Numbered from the stretch's first letter, positions 37,398-46,362 are shown. The stretch is 64,000 nucleotides of DNA from Pseudoalteromonas lipolytica (GCF_001306915.1 NZ_LJTC01000007.1:186001-250000); one strand, 5' to 3'. Notes: generated by a model not told the origin, from the sequence alone. Translations and numbers: made by a program.

Positions 37398-38723
37398 CTA
37401 ATTTAACCTTTGAAAACCACTATGGCACACAGGTCCATCTATTAAGCTGGCAATATCTTGGTTACTATCAAGCGCATTTTGCAATAGCTTAAAAACGTCA
37501 GTAATAGCAGAAATATACTTTTCACAAACCTCTTCACTATGGGCAATAGAAAGATAAATTACATTACTGGCTAAAAAGCCTCTTTTAAGCATTTCCTGAG
37601 TAAACAAAGTTTTAAGTGCCAAGGCTTGATCAGTTGGAAAAATAAAAATTGGTACGCTATCAATGCCAATAATTTTTAAATCAAAGCCAGCTTTGCTAGA
37701 AGCATCTAATATTTGCCTTTTGAGTTTGTTACCAATTTCATTTAGTTTTTGAGGTACATCGTCACGCTTAAAAATTTCCAACGTTTTAAGCGCCGCGACA
37801 AAACCAACTCTTTCTGTCCAGTAAGAGCTACTAATAAAAGATTGCTGTGCAGCATCCATGACTTCTGAACGACCTATAATTGCCCCAATTGGGTGCCCAT
37901 TACCAAGCGCTTTACCTAGTACACAAATATCTGGTTCTACCTCTGTTAAGAGGTGTGATGCACCTGTATTTAATCTAAATCCTGAAGAAATTTCGTCGAA
38001 AACAACCACTATATTATTTTCATGTGCAATTGCTTTAACTTCTTTTAAAAATTCAACATTTGGTTCACCGTGCCTGAATACTTCCATCATTACGACACCT
38101 AATCTGTCACGGTGCTTTTCAACTATAGCTTTAAAACCTTCAATATCACCTTCCTTAAATGGAATAGCGGTATTGTGCAACTGCTTTGGCACACCTGCTG
38201 GTTTAAGTCCTGGTAAAAGTTGCTCATCTAAATTTTCACTATCACTAATATTTGTTGCTAAATACCAATCATGCCAACCGTGGTAACCGCAAAATGCGAC
38301 AGTTTCTTTCTTACTAAAAGCGCGGGCAATTCGAATTGCTAACGTACAAGACTCTCCGCCAGTACGAGTGAAGCGAACAGCCCCTGACCAAGGATGCAAG
38401 TCAATCAATTGTCTTGCAAGCTCAACCTCTTCATAACAATTTAAACTACTCATTGAACCATCTTGAATAGCAGAAATAACAGCGTCATTAACCTCATCAT
38501 TAGCATAACCAAGAGAACTCGTACCTATACCCATAATGGAAAAATCGTAGTAATGATTGTTGTCTAAATCCCAAACTTCACAACCTTTTGATTTTTTATA
38601 GTAAGCAGGCCATTGCTCCGGGAGAAACATTTCAGCGCGCTTTGATAATAGCTGATTACCTCCAGGGATAATTTTTTTTGCTTGTTGCCAAAGCTTTGCA
38701 CCAGAGTTATTTTTTAAGGTCAT
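37398..38723 (-). CDS. Class III (glutamate-1-semialdehyde type) aminotransferase
   Basis: A 441-residue PLP enzyme of the HemL-like class III family. Visible features are TGGESCTLAIRIARAF for phosphate binding, D243 in VVVFDEISSGFR and the Schiff-base lysine K271 in CVLGKALGNGHPIGA. It is not the haem-pathway HemL, since it sits in a glycan operon, but acts on an unknown substrate. Such enzymes occur next to spsF and pse genes in other flagellar and O-antigen clusters. It follows a 116-bp gap with a sigma-28-like site, so it may start a transcript that runs down to the WbqC-like gene. Confidence 0.82.
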   Translation of the reverse strand: MTLKNNSGAKLWQQAKKIIPGGNQLLSKRAEMFLPEQWPAYYKKSKGCEVWDLDNNHYYDFSIMGIGTSSLGYANDEVNDAVISAIQDGSMSSLNCYEEVELARQLIDLHPWSGAVRFTRTGGESCTLAIRIARAFSKKETVAFCGYHGWHDWYLATNISDSENLDEQLLPGLKPAGVPKQLHNTAIPFKEGDIEGFKAIVEKHRDRLGVVMMEVFRHGEPNVEFLKEVKAIAHENNIVVVFDEISSGFRLNTGASHLLTEVEPDICVLGKALGNGHPIGAIIGRSEVMDAAQQSFISSSYWTERVGFVAALKTLEIFKRDDVPQKLNEIGNKLKRQILDASSKAGFDLKIIGIDSVPIFIFPTDQALALKTLFTQEMLKRGFLASNVIYLSIAHSEEVCEKYISAITDVFKLLQNALDSNQDIASLIDGPVCHSGFQRLN

Positions 38724-38804
38724 GAAATACCCCTAGAAGAATATGATTAGATAATATCGATTTGTTTAGGAATATTATAGAGATAATAAATTCCCATATA
38801 TAGG

Positions 38805-38831
38805 TTATCGGCAAGGTATCTTCAAAATAAA
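38805..38831 (-). promoter_or_regulatory. Candidate sigma-28 (FliA) promoter before the GSA-type aminotransferase
   Basis: On the minus strand a perfect -10 element GCCGATAA (38805-38812) is preceded after 11 bp by TTTATTTT, a weak version of the TAAAGTTT -35. The spacing is right, but the -35 match is 5 of 8. It lies about 80 bp before the gene. Confidence 0.45.
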
Positions 38832-38839
38832 GTGGTAAT

Positions 38840-39325
38840 TTATGAAAGCGACCAACGCATGTAAATACCTTGATCTTTCTTATCAAAAGTACGAAAACCT
38901 AATTTCTCATAACTCTTGATCGCAGGAATATTGTTAGCATCAACACCTAAAATTATTTCACTAATAGAAAGCTGTTCCATCAAGCAGCGTGCAGTTGCAG
39001 TTATGACTTCAGCTGCAACTCCTTTACCTCGCCAAGACGGCTCACCGATTAGTATCCCCATTGTGGCTTGTCCACTTTTTTGGTCTATTGGCTCGTATTT
39101 AATATTACCGATATGATTGCCCTCAAAAAATATCCCCCAAAGAATACAATCAGAAGCCGTATTTTTTGAGTTTATATACTCTCTTAATGAGCTTATTGAG
39201 GAAGATGAGTAAGCAATATATTGCTTACTCATCTTGTCTTCAAACCAACTTAAGTAGCGTTCAGATGCATCTGATTCATTTAACAATCTCAAAGTGAAGC
39301 GGTTAGTAGAGATTGATGTATTCAT
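38840..39325 (-). CDS. GNAT N-acetyltransferase (candidate PseH)
   Basis: A 161-residue GNAT-fold protein. Acetyl-CoA binding motif A is LIGEPSWRGKGVAAEVITA, and the following NNIPAIKSYEKLGFRTFD is motif B. PseH, which acetylates the C4 amine of the UDP-sugar, is a GNAT protein, and no other candidate is in the cluster, so it probably does that step. The assignment is from context. Its start overlaps the last base of the maf stop codon (TAATG junction). Confidence 0.8.
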   Translation of the reverse strand: MNTSISTNRFTLRLLNESDASERYLSWFEDKMSKQYIAYSSSSISSLREYINSKNTASDCILWGIFFEGNHIGNIKYEPIDQKSGQATMGILIGEPSWRGKGVAAEVITATARCLMEQLSISEIILGVDANNIPAIKSYEKLGFRTFDKKDQGIYMRWSLS

Positions 39326-41433
39326 TAAACTGAAGGCTTAGAGTAGTCGAAGCTATAGTCACTCAATACATTCCATCTTGTTCTGTATTGATTAGGAGCT
39401 TCAAGAATGAAGTCTTTCCACAGTTCCTTGGCTTCTTGATAATAAGGGATAATTTCTTTGTCATCACCGAAGTTGTAAAGTAATGAAATTAATACCGAAG
39501 TTACATACAAAGATTCACCTTCTAAAAGAAGGTAAAGGTGAGTAAAGCGTGGGTGGTTTTTAAATGAGAATAAGTAACGCAGACTCTTTAATAATTGCTG
39601 TAATGCATCTGATCGATTATTAATTTCAGAGTCCAAGATTTCAGCCATAACATTACATAATTGTTCAAACTCATTGAAGTCTAGGAACTCTTCTAGATTA
39701 ATATTCTGCTCTAGTGATTTGAACGGTTCTGCTTTGATAAAATTTATAACCTCATGCTTACTGACGTTCGTAGACTCAATAAAGATGTCTTCTGATAATA
39801 ATGGCATACTTCCTTTTATGGCAGTACCATCACTACAGTTATAGCAATTTAAACCTGTTCCTAACTTTGACTCTAAAAAGCGCTCCATTTGAACCTTACC
39901 GGTGTGCATAAAATGATCAGTAATGACTTCTCCACCGAAGTTACCTGGAACGACCAACTCTCCACCCATTTTTAATGGAGCATGAATCGTTTTACCTTCT
40001 CCAGAATAATAATAACTCCCTTTTGAGTGGTGATGGTTAGGATCTTTATAGCCATTATCTGCACCAAAAAGATAAATGTTCTTAAATTCCATGCTGCCAA
40101 AAAAGCTTAACGCAGTGTTACCAACAAGCGGGTTACTAAATCCTATCGTTGTTGTTATGCGGTTATTTTTTAAATATTCAGTAATATGAAATAACGATGT
40201 ACCAGCTTCGTTTCCTTTTAAAGCTACGCCACACCAACCAAAAAGGTCCAAAACACCTGGGTACATTACATTTAAAACAAGTAAGTTTATTTCTTGTCGA
40301 GTTTGTTCAGGTACAAATGCGACTAAAAAGTCCTCTGTTGCTTTTGTTCGTTCAAGAGCAACGTGAAAATCAGGGACAATACCGTGATTTAGTAAAGAAG
40401 TGGTCGCTGAATTACATGCAACAACAATGACATCTTTTTGATATTTTTTTATCACCTCAATGTCTTTATCAAGAGAAGGCCCGTTCGCAACTATAAAGAT
40501 AGGAAATTGATTAAAATCAGGTGATATTTTATTTTCTGGCTTTAATAAGTTAACAGGCTTGTGACTGTTTTCAACGGTATGAGCAATACTTAACAAGGCA
40601 TCATCAAAAAAGCCCCACCCCATAAAAAACTGATGAAAGTTTCCTTTAAATTCAGCTATGAGTCTATTAACAGCTTCTGAGGGATAATGTTGAAAGAAAA
40701 GTGCAGAGGCAACACTAAACGCACCTATCTGGTTTGCTCTATCGTGTAACGCTTCGTACATTTCACTTTCTGAAACTCCAATGGCAAAGTAAAGAAAGCT
40801 ACCAGAATCATCTACTTTTTTTAGAAATGACAGCCAATCAAATGTGAATAAACTGGCGAAAAAGTAATCTTCATTTGGCTCAAAAATACTGATGTAATCG
40901 GCAACAAAGTCGTCAAAAAAATGATTAAGGTAGTAGCCTAAACCAACACCAAATATGATCGCACTCGGTATGCGCTCATCAATCTTCTTGTTATCTTCTA
41001 AGTTACGACTAGCCTCGTTGTAAACTCGACCAATAGACTTCATTAAATCAATATGAACAAAATTAGTTTCGTTTTTCAAAAACTCAACACGACTATGATC
41101 AACTTTACCTACAATTGGATTTAGGAACATTTGCTCAATCTGTGATTTAGATTGCGCTAGAGGATCTTCTCCATATAACGGAACGCCAGTGTCATAATCA
41201 ACAAAGTTAGCAGTACCGTTCTCATTAAGGAATAATTTAAATTTATCCGATGGCTGGTGAGATAAAAACTTTTCAGCTATCTCAGGAAAGTACTTTTGAA
41301 AAGCTTTGATATTAGTTTCAAAACGCTCATTGGCTTGCTCAGCAAAAAGTGATTCTTGTCTATCTTTATTAGAAATATTTTCTAACTGTGCTTCGATTTC
41401 TTCAATTTGCTGCTGTTGAGATAGTTCAGACAT
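39325..41433 (-). CDS. maf: Maf-family flagellin glycosyltransferase (DUF115)
   Basis: Motility-associated factor proteins transfer nonulosonic acids onto flagellin before export. The 702-residue protein has the central DUF115 domain (about residues 170-520; FIVANGPSLDKDIEVIKKY, IVPDFHVALERT, GADNGYKDPNHHHSKGSYYY) and a helical C-terminal region. The N-terminal domain (about 20-170) is typical of large Maf proteins. It sits between the FliT-like gene and the GNAT gene, so flagellin chaperones, sugar transfer and sugar synthesis run together. Confidence 0.92.
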   Translation of the reverse strand: MSELSQQQQIEEIEAQLENISNKDRQESLFAEQANERFETNIKAFQKYFPEIAEKFLSHQPSDKFKLFLNENGTANFVDYDTGVPLYGEDPLAQSKSQIEQMFLNPIVGKVDHSRVEFLKNETNFVHIDLMKSIGRVYNEASRNLEDNKKIDERIPSAIIFGVGLGYYLNHFFDDFVADYISIFEPNEDYFFASLFTFDWLSFLKKVDDSGSFLYFAIGVSESEMYEALHDRANQIGAFSVASALFFQHYPSEAVNRLIAEFKGNFHQFFMGWGFFDDALLSIAHTVENSHKPVNLLKPENKISPDFNQFPIFIVANGPSLDKDIEVIKKYQKDVIVVACNSATTSLLNHGIVPDFHVALERTKATEDFLVAFVPEQTRQEINLLVLNVMYPGVLDLFGWCGVALKGNEAGTSLFHITEYLKNNRITTTIGFSNPLVGNTALSFFGSMEFKNIYLFGADNGYKDPNHHHSKGSYYYSGEGKTIHAPLKMGGELVVPGNFGGEVITDHFMHTGKVQMERFLESKLGTGLNCYNCSDGTAIKGSMPLLSEDIFIESTNVSKHEVINFIKAEPFKSLEQNINLEEFLDFNEFEQLCNVMAEILDSEINNRSDALQQLLKSLRYLFSFKNHPRFTHLYLLLEGESLYVTSVLISLLYNFGDDKEIIPYYQEAKELWKDFILEAPNQYRTRWNVLSDYSFDYSKPSV

Positions 41434-41701
41434 TTTGGTATTTCTTCAAGTTTTTTTGATTTTTTTGATACTGAGCTAATTGCTCAAAAGTTGATTGCTT
41501 TAACTCTGAAACCTGATTTAATAGCGCTTGATGTTTATCTACGATGCTTTGCAGCTGTGTAGAATCTTCAAATTGACCATGTTCAATAGACTTTTTAAAT
41601 TGTATTTTAATTTCTTCATCTATTTTTAATAGCTTTTCAAAGTCGCCCATATCAATTGCAGTAGAAAACTCAGAAAACAGCTTATCGAAATTAGCCAACA
41701 T
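41426..41701 (-). CDS. Small helical FliT-like flagellar protein
   Basis: A 91-residue, highly charged helical protein immediately after fliS and overlapping the maf start by 8 nt. Size, coiled-coil content and the fliD-fliS-X order fit FliT, the FliD export chaperone, but FliT is weakly conserved and the match is by position. Start codon: the ATG at 41701 (11 nt inside fliS) has a GGTG element 9 nt upstream; ATG at 41707 and a GTG at 41713 are alternatives. Confidence 0.6.
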   Translation of the reverse strand: MLANFDKLFSEFSTAIDMGDFEKLLKIDEEIKIQFKKSIEHGQFEDSTQLQSIVDKHQALLNQVSELKQSTFEQLAQYQKNQKNLKKYQNV

Positions 41702-42119
41702 TGGCATCAACACCGTTTTCGTTCAGGGTTTGTTCTCTAATATCGTGAGGAATAGCATCCCAAGCTGATTTGATCTCCTTCAGTAGGTTTGACACTTCAG
41801 TGACTATTTCAGGATCATTCTTGATACTAGCATCTAAAAGTCTATCAATCATATATGAATACAATGCGTAAAGATTTTCAGTTACTTCACCACCGACTTC
41901 AAAATCTAGACAACCTCTCAACGCTTCAAGTATGGCAGAGGCCTTTGATAAATGTTCACTTTTAGCTTCAAAGTGTTTTTTTTCTATGGCTACTTTTGCA
42001 TGAACCATTTTTTCTATTGCACCTGCCATAAGCATTTGAATAATCTCATAGCGGTCCGCACCTGCTACGCGAGTTTTTAGTGCTTCTTTTTGATAATTTT
42101 TTACTTTTGCGTTGTACAT
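41691..42119 (-). CDS. fliS: Flagellin export chaperone FliS
   Basis: FliS binds the C-terminus of newly made flagellin and delivers it to FlhA. The 142-residue four-helix protein starts with MYNAKVKNYQKEALKTRV, and family segments include ADRYEIIQMLMAGAIEKM and ILEALRGCLDFEVGGEV. It lies between fliD and the FliT-like gene. The normal length is slightly exceeded at the C-terminus. Confidence 0.95.
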   Translation of the reverse strand: MYNAKVKNYQKEALKTRVAGADRYEIIQMLMAGAIEKMVHAKVAIEKKHFEAKSEHLSKASAILEALRGCLDFEVGGEVTENLYALYSYMIDRLLDASIKNDPEIVTEVSNLLKEIKSAWDAIPHDIREQTLNENGVDANVG

Positions 42120-42154
42120 AAATCACCTAATAATAATCTTAACTGCTTTACAAA

Positions 42155-43558
42155 CTATGAATTAGACTTAGTGAACCCAGGTAAACTTGATAGCTGTGCA
42201 CTTAAATAAGTTTGTGTTGACTGCATTTGTGCCAACAAAACATCTAAACCTGAATACTGCTGTCTTAATCGTGTTTCAAGCTCTTCCATCCTATACTGAT
42301 GATTTATAACATCATCTTCTAATTCATCTAGTTGACCGTTGAGGCTTTCTTCACGTTGTTTGATTATGCCGTCTGAATCTACATAGTTATCAAGCAGTGC
42401 TTCAAATTGTTTCGCAATACCATTTTCACCTGCAAAAGCTTTGCCAATATTATCAAAATTGTCATCCATCGCCTCATTCAAACTTCTTACCAGTGATGAT
42501 TTTTCTAGATAACCTTCTTTATTAACGCCTAAACCAATATCAAAAATGCTTGTAAAAGGCCCTGCGTCAGTAAGGTTAGTCGATAGTGTATTGACGAGCT
42601 GTGAGCTTAATGAGCGTATTGTTGCATCACTATTTAATGGCTTTCCAACTCGTGATTGAAACCCAAGTTGGCCTACAACATTATTATAGTTAGCAATAAG
42701 TTCATCAACTAGCTTAGTAATACTCTCTCTATCATACTCAACAAACAGTTTTGCAGTTTCACCGTCAACACTCTGACGTTTAGCTGTAATAGTCATATCT
42801 TGTACGGCATCTTTAAACGTATTTGTATCGTTTGTGATTTCGATTCCATCAACTTTTATAACAGCATCTTTGGCTTCGTTACCAGTAGCAATCGCTATAC
42901 CTCCAGCCCCTCCGCCATTAGCCACCGTAGAGACATTATCAAGTTCAGCATTATCATTAGAAATAACAAGATCATTCCCTGTACCAGTTACATTAGAGGT
43001 GAAAACTAATTTAGACTCTGATCCTGTATTGATAATGTTCGCAGTCACACCAAAGTTACTGTTTGATTCATTTATTGCGTCACGCAAATCAGCTAATGTC
43101 GCACCAGCATCAAGAGTGATATCAAAGCTTTTGTCACCTGCAGCAAACGACAATGTACCGCCAGAAGCAGTGACAACATCATCTGTTGAAGAAAATAAAC
43201 CATCATTAGAGGTCGCGCGACTACCCTGCGCAAGTTCAATTACCTCGATGTTAAAATCACCTGGTGTAATATCAGAAGTAGGTGTAACAGAGATGAGATC
43301 TCCATCGTCACTTGTTGGTTGCTTTATGTTTGCGATACGTTTATCAAAGTTGTCGGGATCGGCCAATTTCTCGATAGTATCTTGCAGCTTCGATAGAGCA
43401 GACTTAACCTCCCCAAGTGCTGAAAGCTCAACCTGAAGAGACTCTTCTTTCTTCACAAAAGCATTCATTTTAGGAGTATTTTCAGCCGAGATAGTTGCCG
43501 AGATGATACTCTCAAGATCGAGGCCTGATCCGATACCTGCTGATGTAATTAATGGCAT
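42155..43558 (-). CDS. fliD: Filament cap protein FliD (HAP2)
   Basis: FliD caps the growing filament and folds incoming flagellin. The N-terminal D0 domain (GIGSGLDLESIISATISAEN) and the C-terminal coiled coil (YRMEELETRLRQQYSGLDVL) are intact, ending in the typical QTYLSAQLSSLPGF. The central domains (about 100-330) are variable and Thr/Asp/Asn-rich, as usual. It is 467 residues. It is followed by fliS after 35 nt and preceded by flaG. Confidence 0.95.
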   Translation of the reverse strand: MPLITSAGIGSGLDLESIISATISAENTPKMNAFVKKEESLQVELSALGEVKSALSKLQDTIEKLADPDNFDKRIANIKQPTSDDGDLISVTPTSDITPGDFNIEVIELAQGSRATSNDGLFSSTDDVVTASGGTLSFAAGDKSFDITLDAGATLADLRDAINESNSNFGVTANIINTGSESKLVFTSNVTGTGNDLVISNDNAELDNVSTVANGGGAGGIAIATGNEAKDAVIKVDGIEITNDTNTFKDAVQDMTITAKRQSVDGETAKLFVEYDRESITKLVDELIANYNNVVGQLGFQSRVGKPLNSDATIRSLSSQLVNTLSTNLTDAGPFTSIFDIGLGVNKEGYLEKSSLVRSLNEAMDDNFDNIGKAFAGENGIAKQFEALLDNYVDSDGIIKQREESLNGQLDELEDDVINHQYRMEELETRLRQQYSGLDVLLAQMQSTQTYLSAQLSSLPGFTKSNS

Positions 43559-43585
43559 ATGTAATACTCCTAATAAAACTGGCGT

Positions 43586-44002
43586 TTAAACTGAACTATC
43601 TACCAGTAAGCCTTTGTTAGTTAATTTATCGGCAAACTCATCCAAAGCTTTAGCTACTTCTCGAAACTCCTTGGTCGGAATCTCTCTAATTATTTCGTTA
43701 CTTTCTTTATCAAACACTTTGATAACTGGAGGATCGCCAAGCTCGTCAAATTCAAATACTAAATTTGTAGCGGTAACTGGAATGTACTCATTTAACTTTT
43801 CTAGATTTTCCTTTACCTCAGCAATTAAATCACGTTTATCTTGCTGGTCTTTTTTCGCAACGTCTTGAACATCTACAGGCTCACGTCCAGCAAGTTCTGT
43901 GCCTTTATTTTTTTTTGCATCGTCAAGTTCTGCTTTAAGTAAGCTTGGTGCTGAAGCAGCTATATTATCAGGTGCCTTTTTAAGCGAGTTAACTTCAATC
44001 AT
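43586..44002 (-). CDS. flaG: FlaG family flagellar protein
   Basis: FlaG affects filament length in several bacteria. The 138-residue protein has a lysine- and Asp-rich N-terminal half and the FlaG domain at the C-terminus (TNLVFEFDELGDPPVIKVFD, then IIREIPTKEFREVAKALDEF). The ribosome site TAGGAG lies about 10 nt before the ATG. It sits between flagellin 1 and fliD, the usual order. Confidence 0.92.
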   Translation of the reverse strand: MIEVNSLKKAPDNIAASAPSLLKAELDDAKKNKGTELAGREPVDVQDVAKKDQQDKRDLIAEVKENLEKLNEYIPVTATNLVFEFDELGDPPVIKVFDKESNEIIREIPTKEFREVAKALDEFADKLTNKGLLVDSSV

Positions 44003-44038
44003 CGCATCAATCTCCTATAACAACTAAGTTAAGTATAG

Positions 44039-44070
44039 CCACTGTGCTAAAACTTTCCTTAGCACAGTGG
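44039..44070 (-). other. Perfect stem-loop between flagellin 1 and flaG
   Basis: Arms CCACTGTGCTAA and TTAGCACAGTGG (12 bp, 8-nt loop) lie 16 nt after the flagellin stop. No U tract follows on the minus strand. It could stabilise the flagellin mRNA 3' end or partly terminate before flaG. Confidence 0.55.
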
Positions 44071-44085
44071 AGATCAACTAACTTA

Positions 44086-45051
44086 TTAACCCAGAAGCGA
44101 TAAAGCTACTTGTGGACGTTGATTTGCTTGACTAAGGATTGAGCTACTTGCTTGTTGTAAGATTTGCATCTTAGTTAAGTTAGCTGTCTCAGTGGCAAAG
44201 TCTGTATCTTGGATACGCGAACGTGCAGCAGATAAGTTCTCAGCTATATTAGACTGATTTCGAATCGTTGATTGGAATCGGTTTTGAACTGCACCTAGCT
44301 CAGCGCGTTTTTTATCTACCACTGCGATTAATGAATCCATACCCGCTAATGTTACCTGCGCATTTACCTGACTAGATACACTTATAGCTGTTGCGATATA
44401 AGCTGCAGCAAATGTGTCTGTCGTTAATGCTGCACCACCGATGTCTGACGCACCTTCAGCAAGGCCAGACAAACGATCACCTGTAACTGCACTTGCGATA
44501 CCGGCAATACCAGATAAAGTGAAGCCACCATTCGCCGAAAGAGAACCAGTTGTAGAACCACCAACGTTTTGCATACTAAAGCTAATAGTTTGAACAGCAT
44601 CAGCACCTACTTGGAAATTCGCATCATAAGAGCCATCTAATAAATTTTGGCCACCAAAGGTAGTATCTTCAGCAACACGATTTACCTCAGACATTAGTGA
44701 ACGAATTTCTTCTTGAAGAGCTAAACGATCTTCATCAGTGTTTGAACCATTTGATGCTTGTTGAGCTAGTGTGCGAACACGTTGAAACATTGACGTTACT
44801 TCGTCAAGCGCACCTTCAGCTGTTTGTGCCAGTGAAATACCGTCGTTAGCATTTCGGTTACCTTGATTTAAACCATTAACTTGGCCTGTTAAACGATTAG
44901 AAATTTGCATACCAGCCGCATCATCCTTTGCGCTATTGATCCGCAAACCAGATGAAAGACGTTGGAACGAGGTGTCTAAAGAGTTGCCAGATTTCATTAA
45001 CTGGCGCTGTGCGTTCAAAGAACTCACATTAGTATTTACATAGATAGCCAT
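44086..45051 (-). CDS. fliC: Flagellin 1 (tandem array)
   Basis: Filament subunit of 321 residues. The N-terminal D0/D1 domain (VNTNVSSLNAQRQLMKSGNS, RLSSGLRINSAKDDAAGMQ) and the C-terminal domain (TDFATETANLTKMQILQQAS, ending RPQVALSLLG) flank a compact central region. It is very close to flagellin 3, especially in the middle (GIASAVTGDRLSGLAEGASD), and differs in the N-terminal core (KSGNSLDTSFQ, AKDDAAGMQISNRLTGQ). A sigma-28 promoter lies about 100 bp upstream. It is the likely target of the Maf glycosyltransferase nearby. Confidence 0.95.
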   Translation of the reverse strand: MAIYVNTNVSSLNAQRQLMKSGNSLDTSFQRLSSGLRINSAKDDAAGMQISNRLTGQVNGLNQGNRNANDGISLAQTAEGALDEVTSMFQRVRTLAQQASNGSNTDEDRLALQEEIRSLMSEVNRVAEDTTFGGQNLLDGSYDANFQVGADAVQTISFSMQNVGGSTTGSLSANGGFTLSGIAGIASAVTGDRLSGLAEGASDIGGAALTTDTFAAAYIATAISVSSQVNAQVTLAGMDSLIAVVDKKRAELGAVQNRFQSTIRNQSNIAENLSAARSRIQDTDFATETANLTKMQILQQASSSILSQANQRPQVALSLLG

Positions 45052-45150
45052 AATAGCCTCCGCTTTATCATTTTATAGCTAAATAGCGGGATACCCCTAC
45101 CCTGCTATTTAACCGACTTAGAGTCCTAGATTGATAGTTCTCTAAATCAG

Positions 45151-45177
45151 TTATCGTCTGATAAAGCGAAAGCTTTA
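45151..45177 (-). promoter_or_regulatory. Sigma-28 (FliA) promoter for flagellin 1
   Basis: On the minus strand TAAAGCTT, 11 bp, then GACGATAA, close to the TAAAGTTT-N11-GCCGATAA consensus. It is placed about 100 bp before the flagellin ATG, with a long leader. Confidence 0.75.
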
Positions 45178-45213
45178 GCTTTATTTGTAAAATTTTTAAC
45201 TATTTTTTAAATT

Positions 45214-46185
45214 TTAACCTTGTAGCAAGCTTAAGGCAGCCTGAGGTCTTTGATTTGCTTGACCTAAAATTGTTTGACTTGCTTGCTGTAAAATTTGATT
45301 TTTAGTCAATTGCGCTGTTTCAGCGGCAAAATCAGCATCTTTAATTCGTGATTTTGCTGCCGATAAATTTTCTGAAATATTTGCTTGGTTACGAATAGTT
45401 GATTGAAAACGGTTTTGCACCGCACCCAGCTCTGCTCGCTTTTTATCTACTACGGCGATTAAAGCATCCATTCCTGCAAAAACTAACTGCGCATTTACTT
45501 GAGTTGAAACTGAAACAGAAGAGGCTCTAAACACTGCATCAAATGTATCAGTTGTCAACGCCGCACCACCAATATCTGAAGCACCTTCGGCTAGACCTGA
45601 AAGCTGCTGACCACCAACGGCACTTGCTATACCTGCAATTCCTGAAAGAGTGAAACCACCATCTGCAGATAAGCTATTAACAGCTGCCGTACCACCCACA
45701 TTTTGCATACTAAACCCGATTGTTTGTACTGCATCTGCGCCTATTTGGAAACTAGCAGAGTAACTACCATCAAGTAGGTTTTGACCACCAAACGTAGTAT
45801 CAGTCGCAATACGATTAACTTCGTCCGATAACTGTCGAATTTCTTCTTGGATAGCTAAGCGATCTTCGTCTGTATTTGAACCATTCGCAGCTTGCTGCGC
45901 TAAAGTTCGGATTCGTTGGAACGTAGATGTAATTTCATCCATCGCGCCCTCAGCTGTCTGAGCAAGTGAAATTCCATCGTTCGCGTTACGGTTACCTTGA
46001 TTCAAACCTAGAATTTGTGACTGTAAGCGGTCAGAGATTTGCAAACCAGCAGCATCATCAGCCGCACTGTTAATGCGAAGACCTGATGAAAGACGTTTAA
46101 AAGAGGTATCAAGATCTGTACCTGTTCTATCCAACTGTCTTTGTGCGTTTAATGCACTAACATTAGTATTTACATATAAAGCCAT
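45214..46185 (-). CDS. fliC: Flagellin 2 (tandem array, more divergent)
   Basis: Flagellin of 323 residues with the same D0/D1 architecture. It differs from 1 and 3 in the N-terminal region (RQLDRTGTDLDTSFKRLSSG), the middle (GTAAVNSLSADGGF and SAVGGQQLSGL) and FRASSVSVSTQVNAQLVFAG. The C-terminus ends RPQAALSLLQG. The upstream spacer has no TTATC-type sigma-28 site, unlike those of its two neighbours, but carries a 10-bp inverted repeat and a sigma-54-like near miss. It may therefore be expressed differently. Confidence 0.95.
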   Translation of the reverse strand: MALYVNTNVSALNAQRQLDRTGTDLDTSFKRLSSGLRINSAADDAAGLQISDRLQSQILGLNQGNRNANDGISLAQTAEGAMDEITSTFQRIRTLAQQAANGSNTDEDRLAIQEEIRQLSDEVNRIATDTTFGGQNLLDGSYSASFQIGADAVQTIGFSMQNVGGTAAVNSLSADGGFTLSGIAGIASAVGGQQLSGLAEGASDIGGAALTTDTFDAVFRASSVSVSTQVNAQLVFAGMDALIAVVDKKRAELGAVQNRFQSTIRNQANISENLSAAKSRIKDADFAAETAQLTKNQILQQASQTILGQANQRPQAALSLLQG

Positions 46186-46214
46186 AATAAACTCTCTTCT
46201 TTTCTGTCAAAGTT

Positions 46215-46249
46215 AAGTCACTTTAAAAGTGAATTTGACAAAGTGACTT
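46215..46249. repeat. Inverted repeat in the flagellin 2 leader
   Basis: Perfect 10-bp arms AAGTCACTTT (46215-46224) and AAAGTGACTT (46240-46249) with a 15-bp spacer, 30-64 bp before the flagellin 2 ATG. It could be an operator or an mRNA stem-loop. Confidence 0.6.
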
Positions 46250-46362
46250 GTTACAGCGGCAAACCTGAGTCGCCTGGGGCAAAAAACTGCCACTTTGCGG
46301 ATTAATTAGTTAACTTGAAAAGGTAAGAGCAATTAGTAGGCCAACTATTCAAAAAAATAATG

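Noticed and set aside
37858..38286. 142-codon open frame on the plus strand
   Set aside because: It lies wholly inside the class III aminotransferase gene on the other strand, whose motifs are intact; no ribosome site or homology is visible.
42834..43436. 200-codon open frame on the plus strand
   Set aside because: It is antisense to fliD, has a low-complexity Ser/Ala/Pro composition typical of shadow frames, and the fliD frame is clearly real.
44050..44062. AAGGAAAGTTTTAGC as sigma-54 site for flaG
   Set aside because: The spacing is 9 bp and the match lies inside a perfect hairpin, which explains the sequence better.
46279..46291. Sigma-54-like GTGGCAG...TTGCC before flagellin 2
   Set aside because: GG to GC spacing is 9 bp. 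Kept only as a near miss in a finding, not listed as a promoter.
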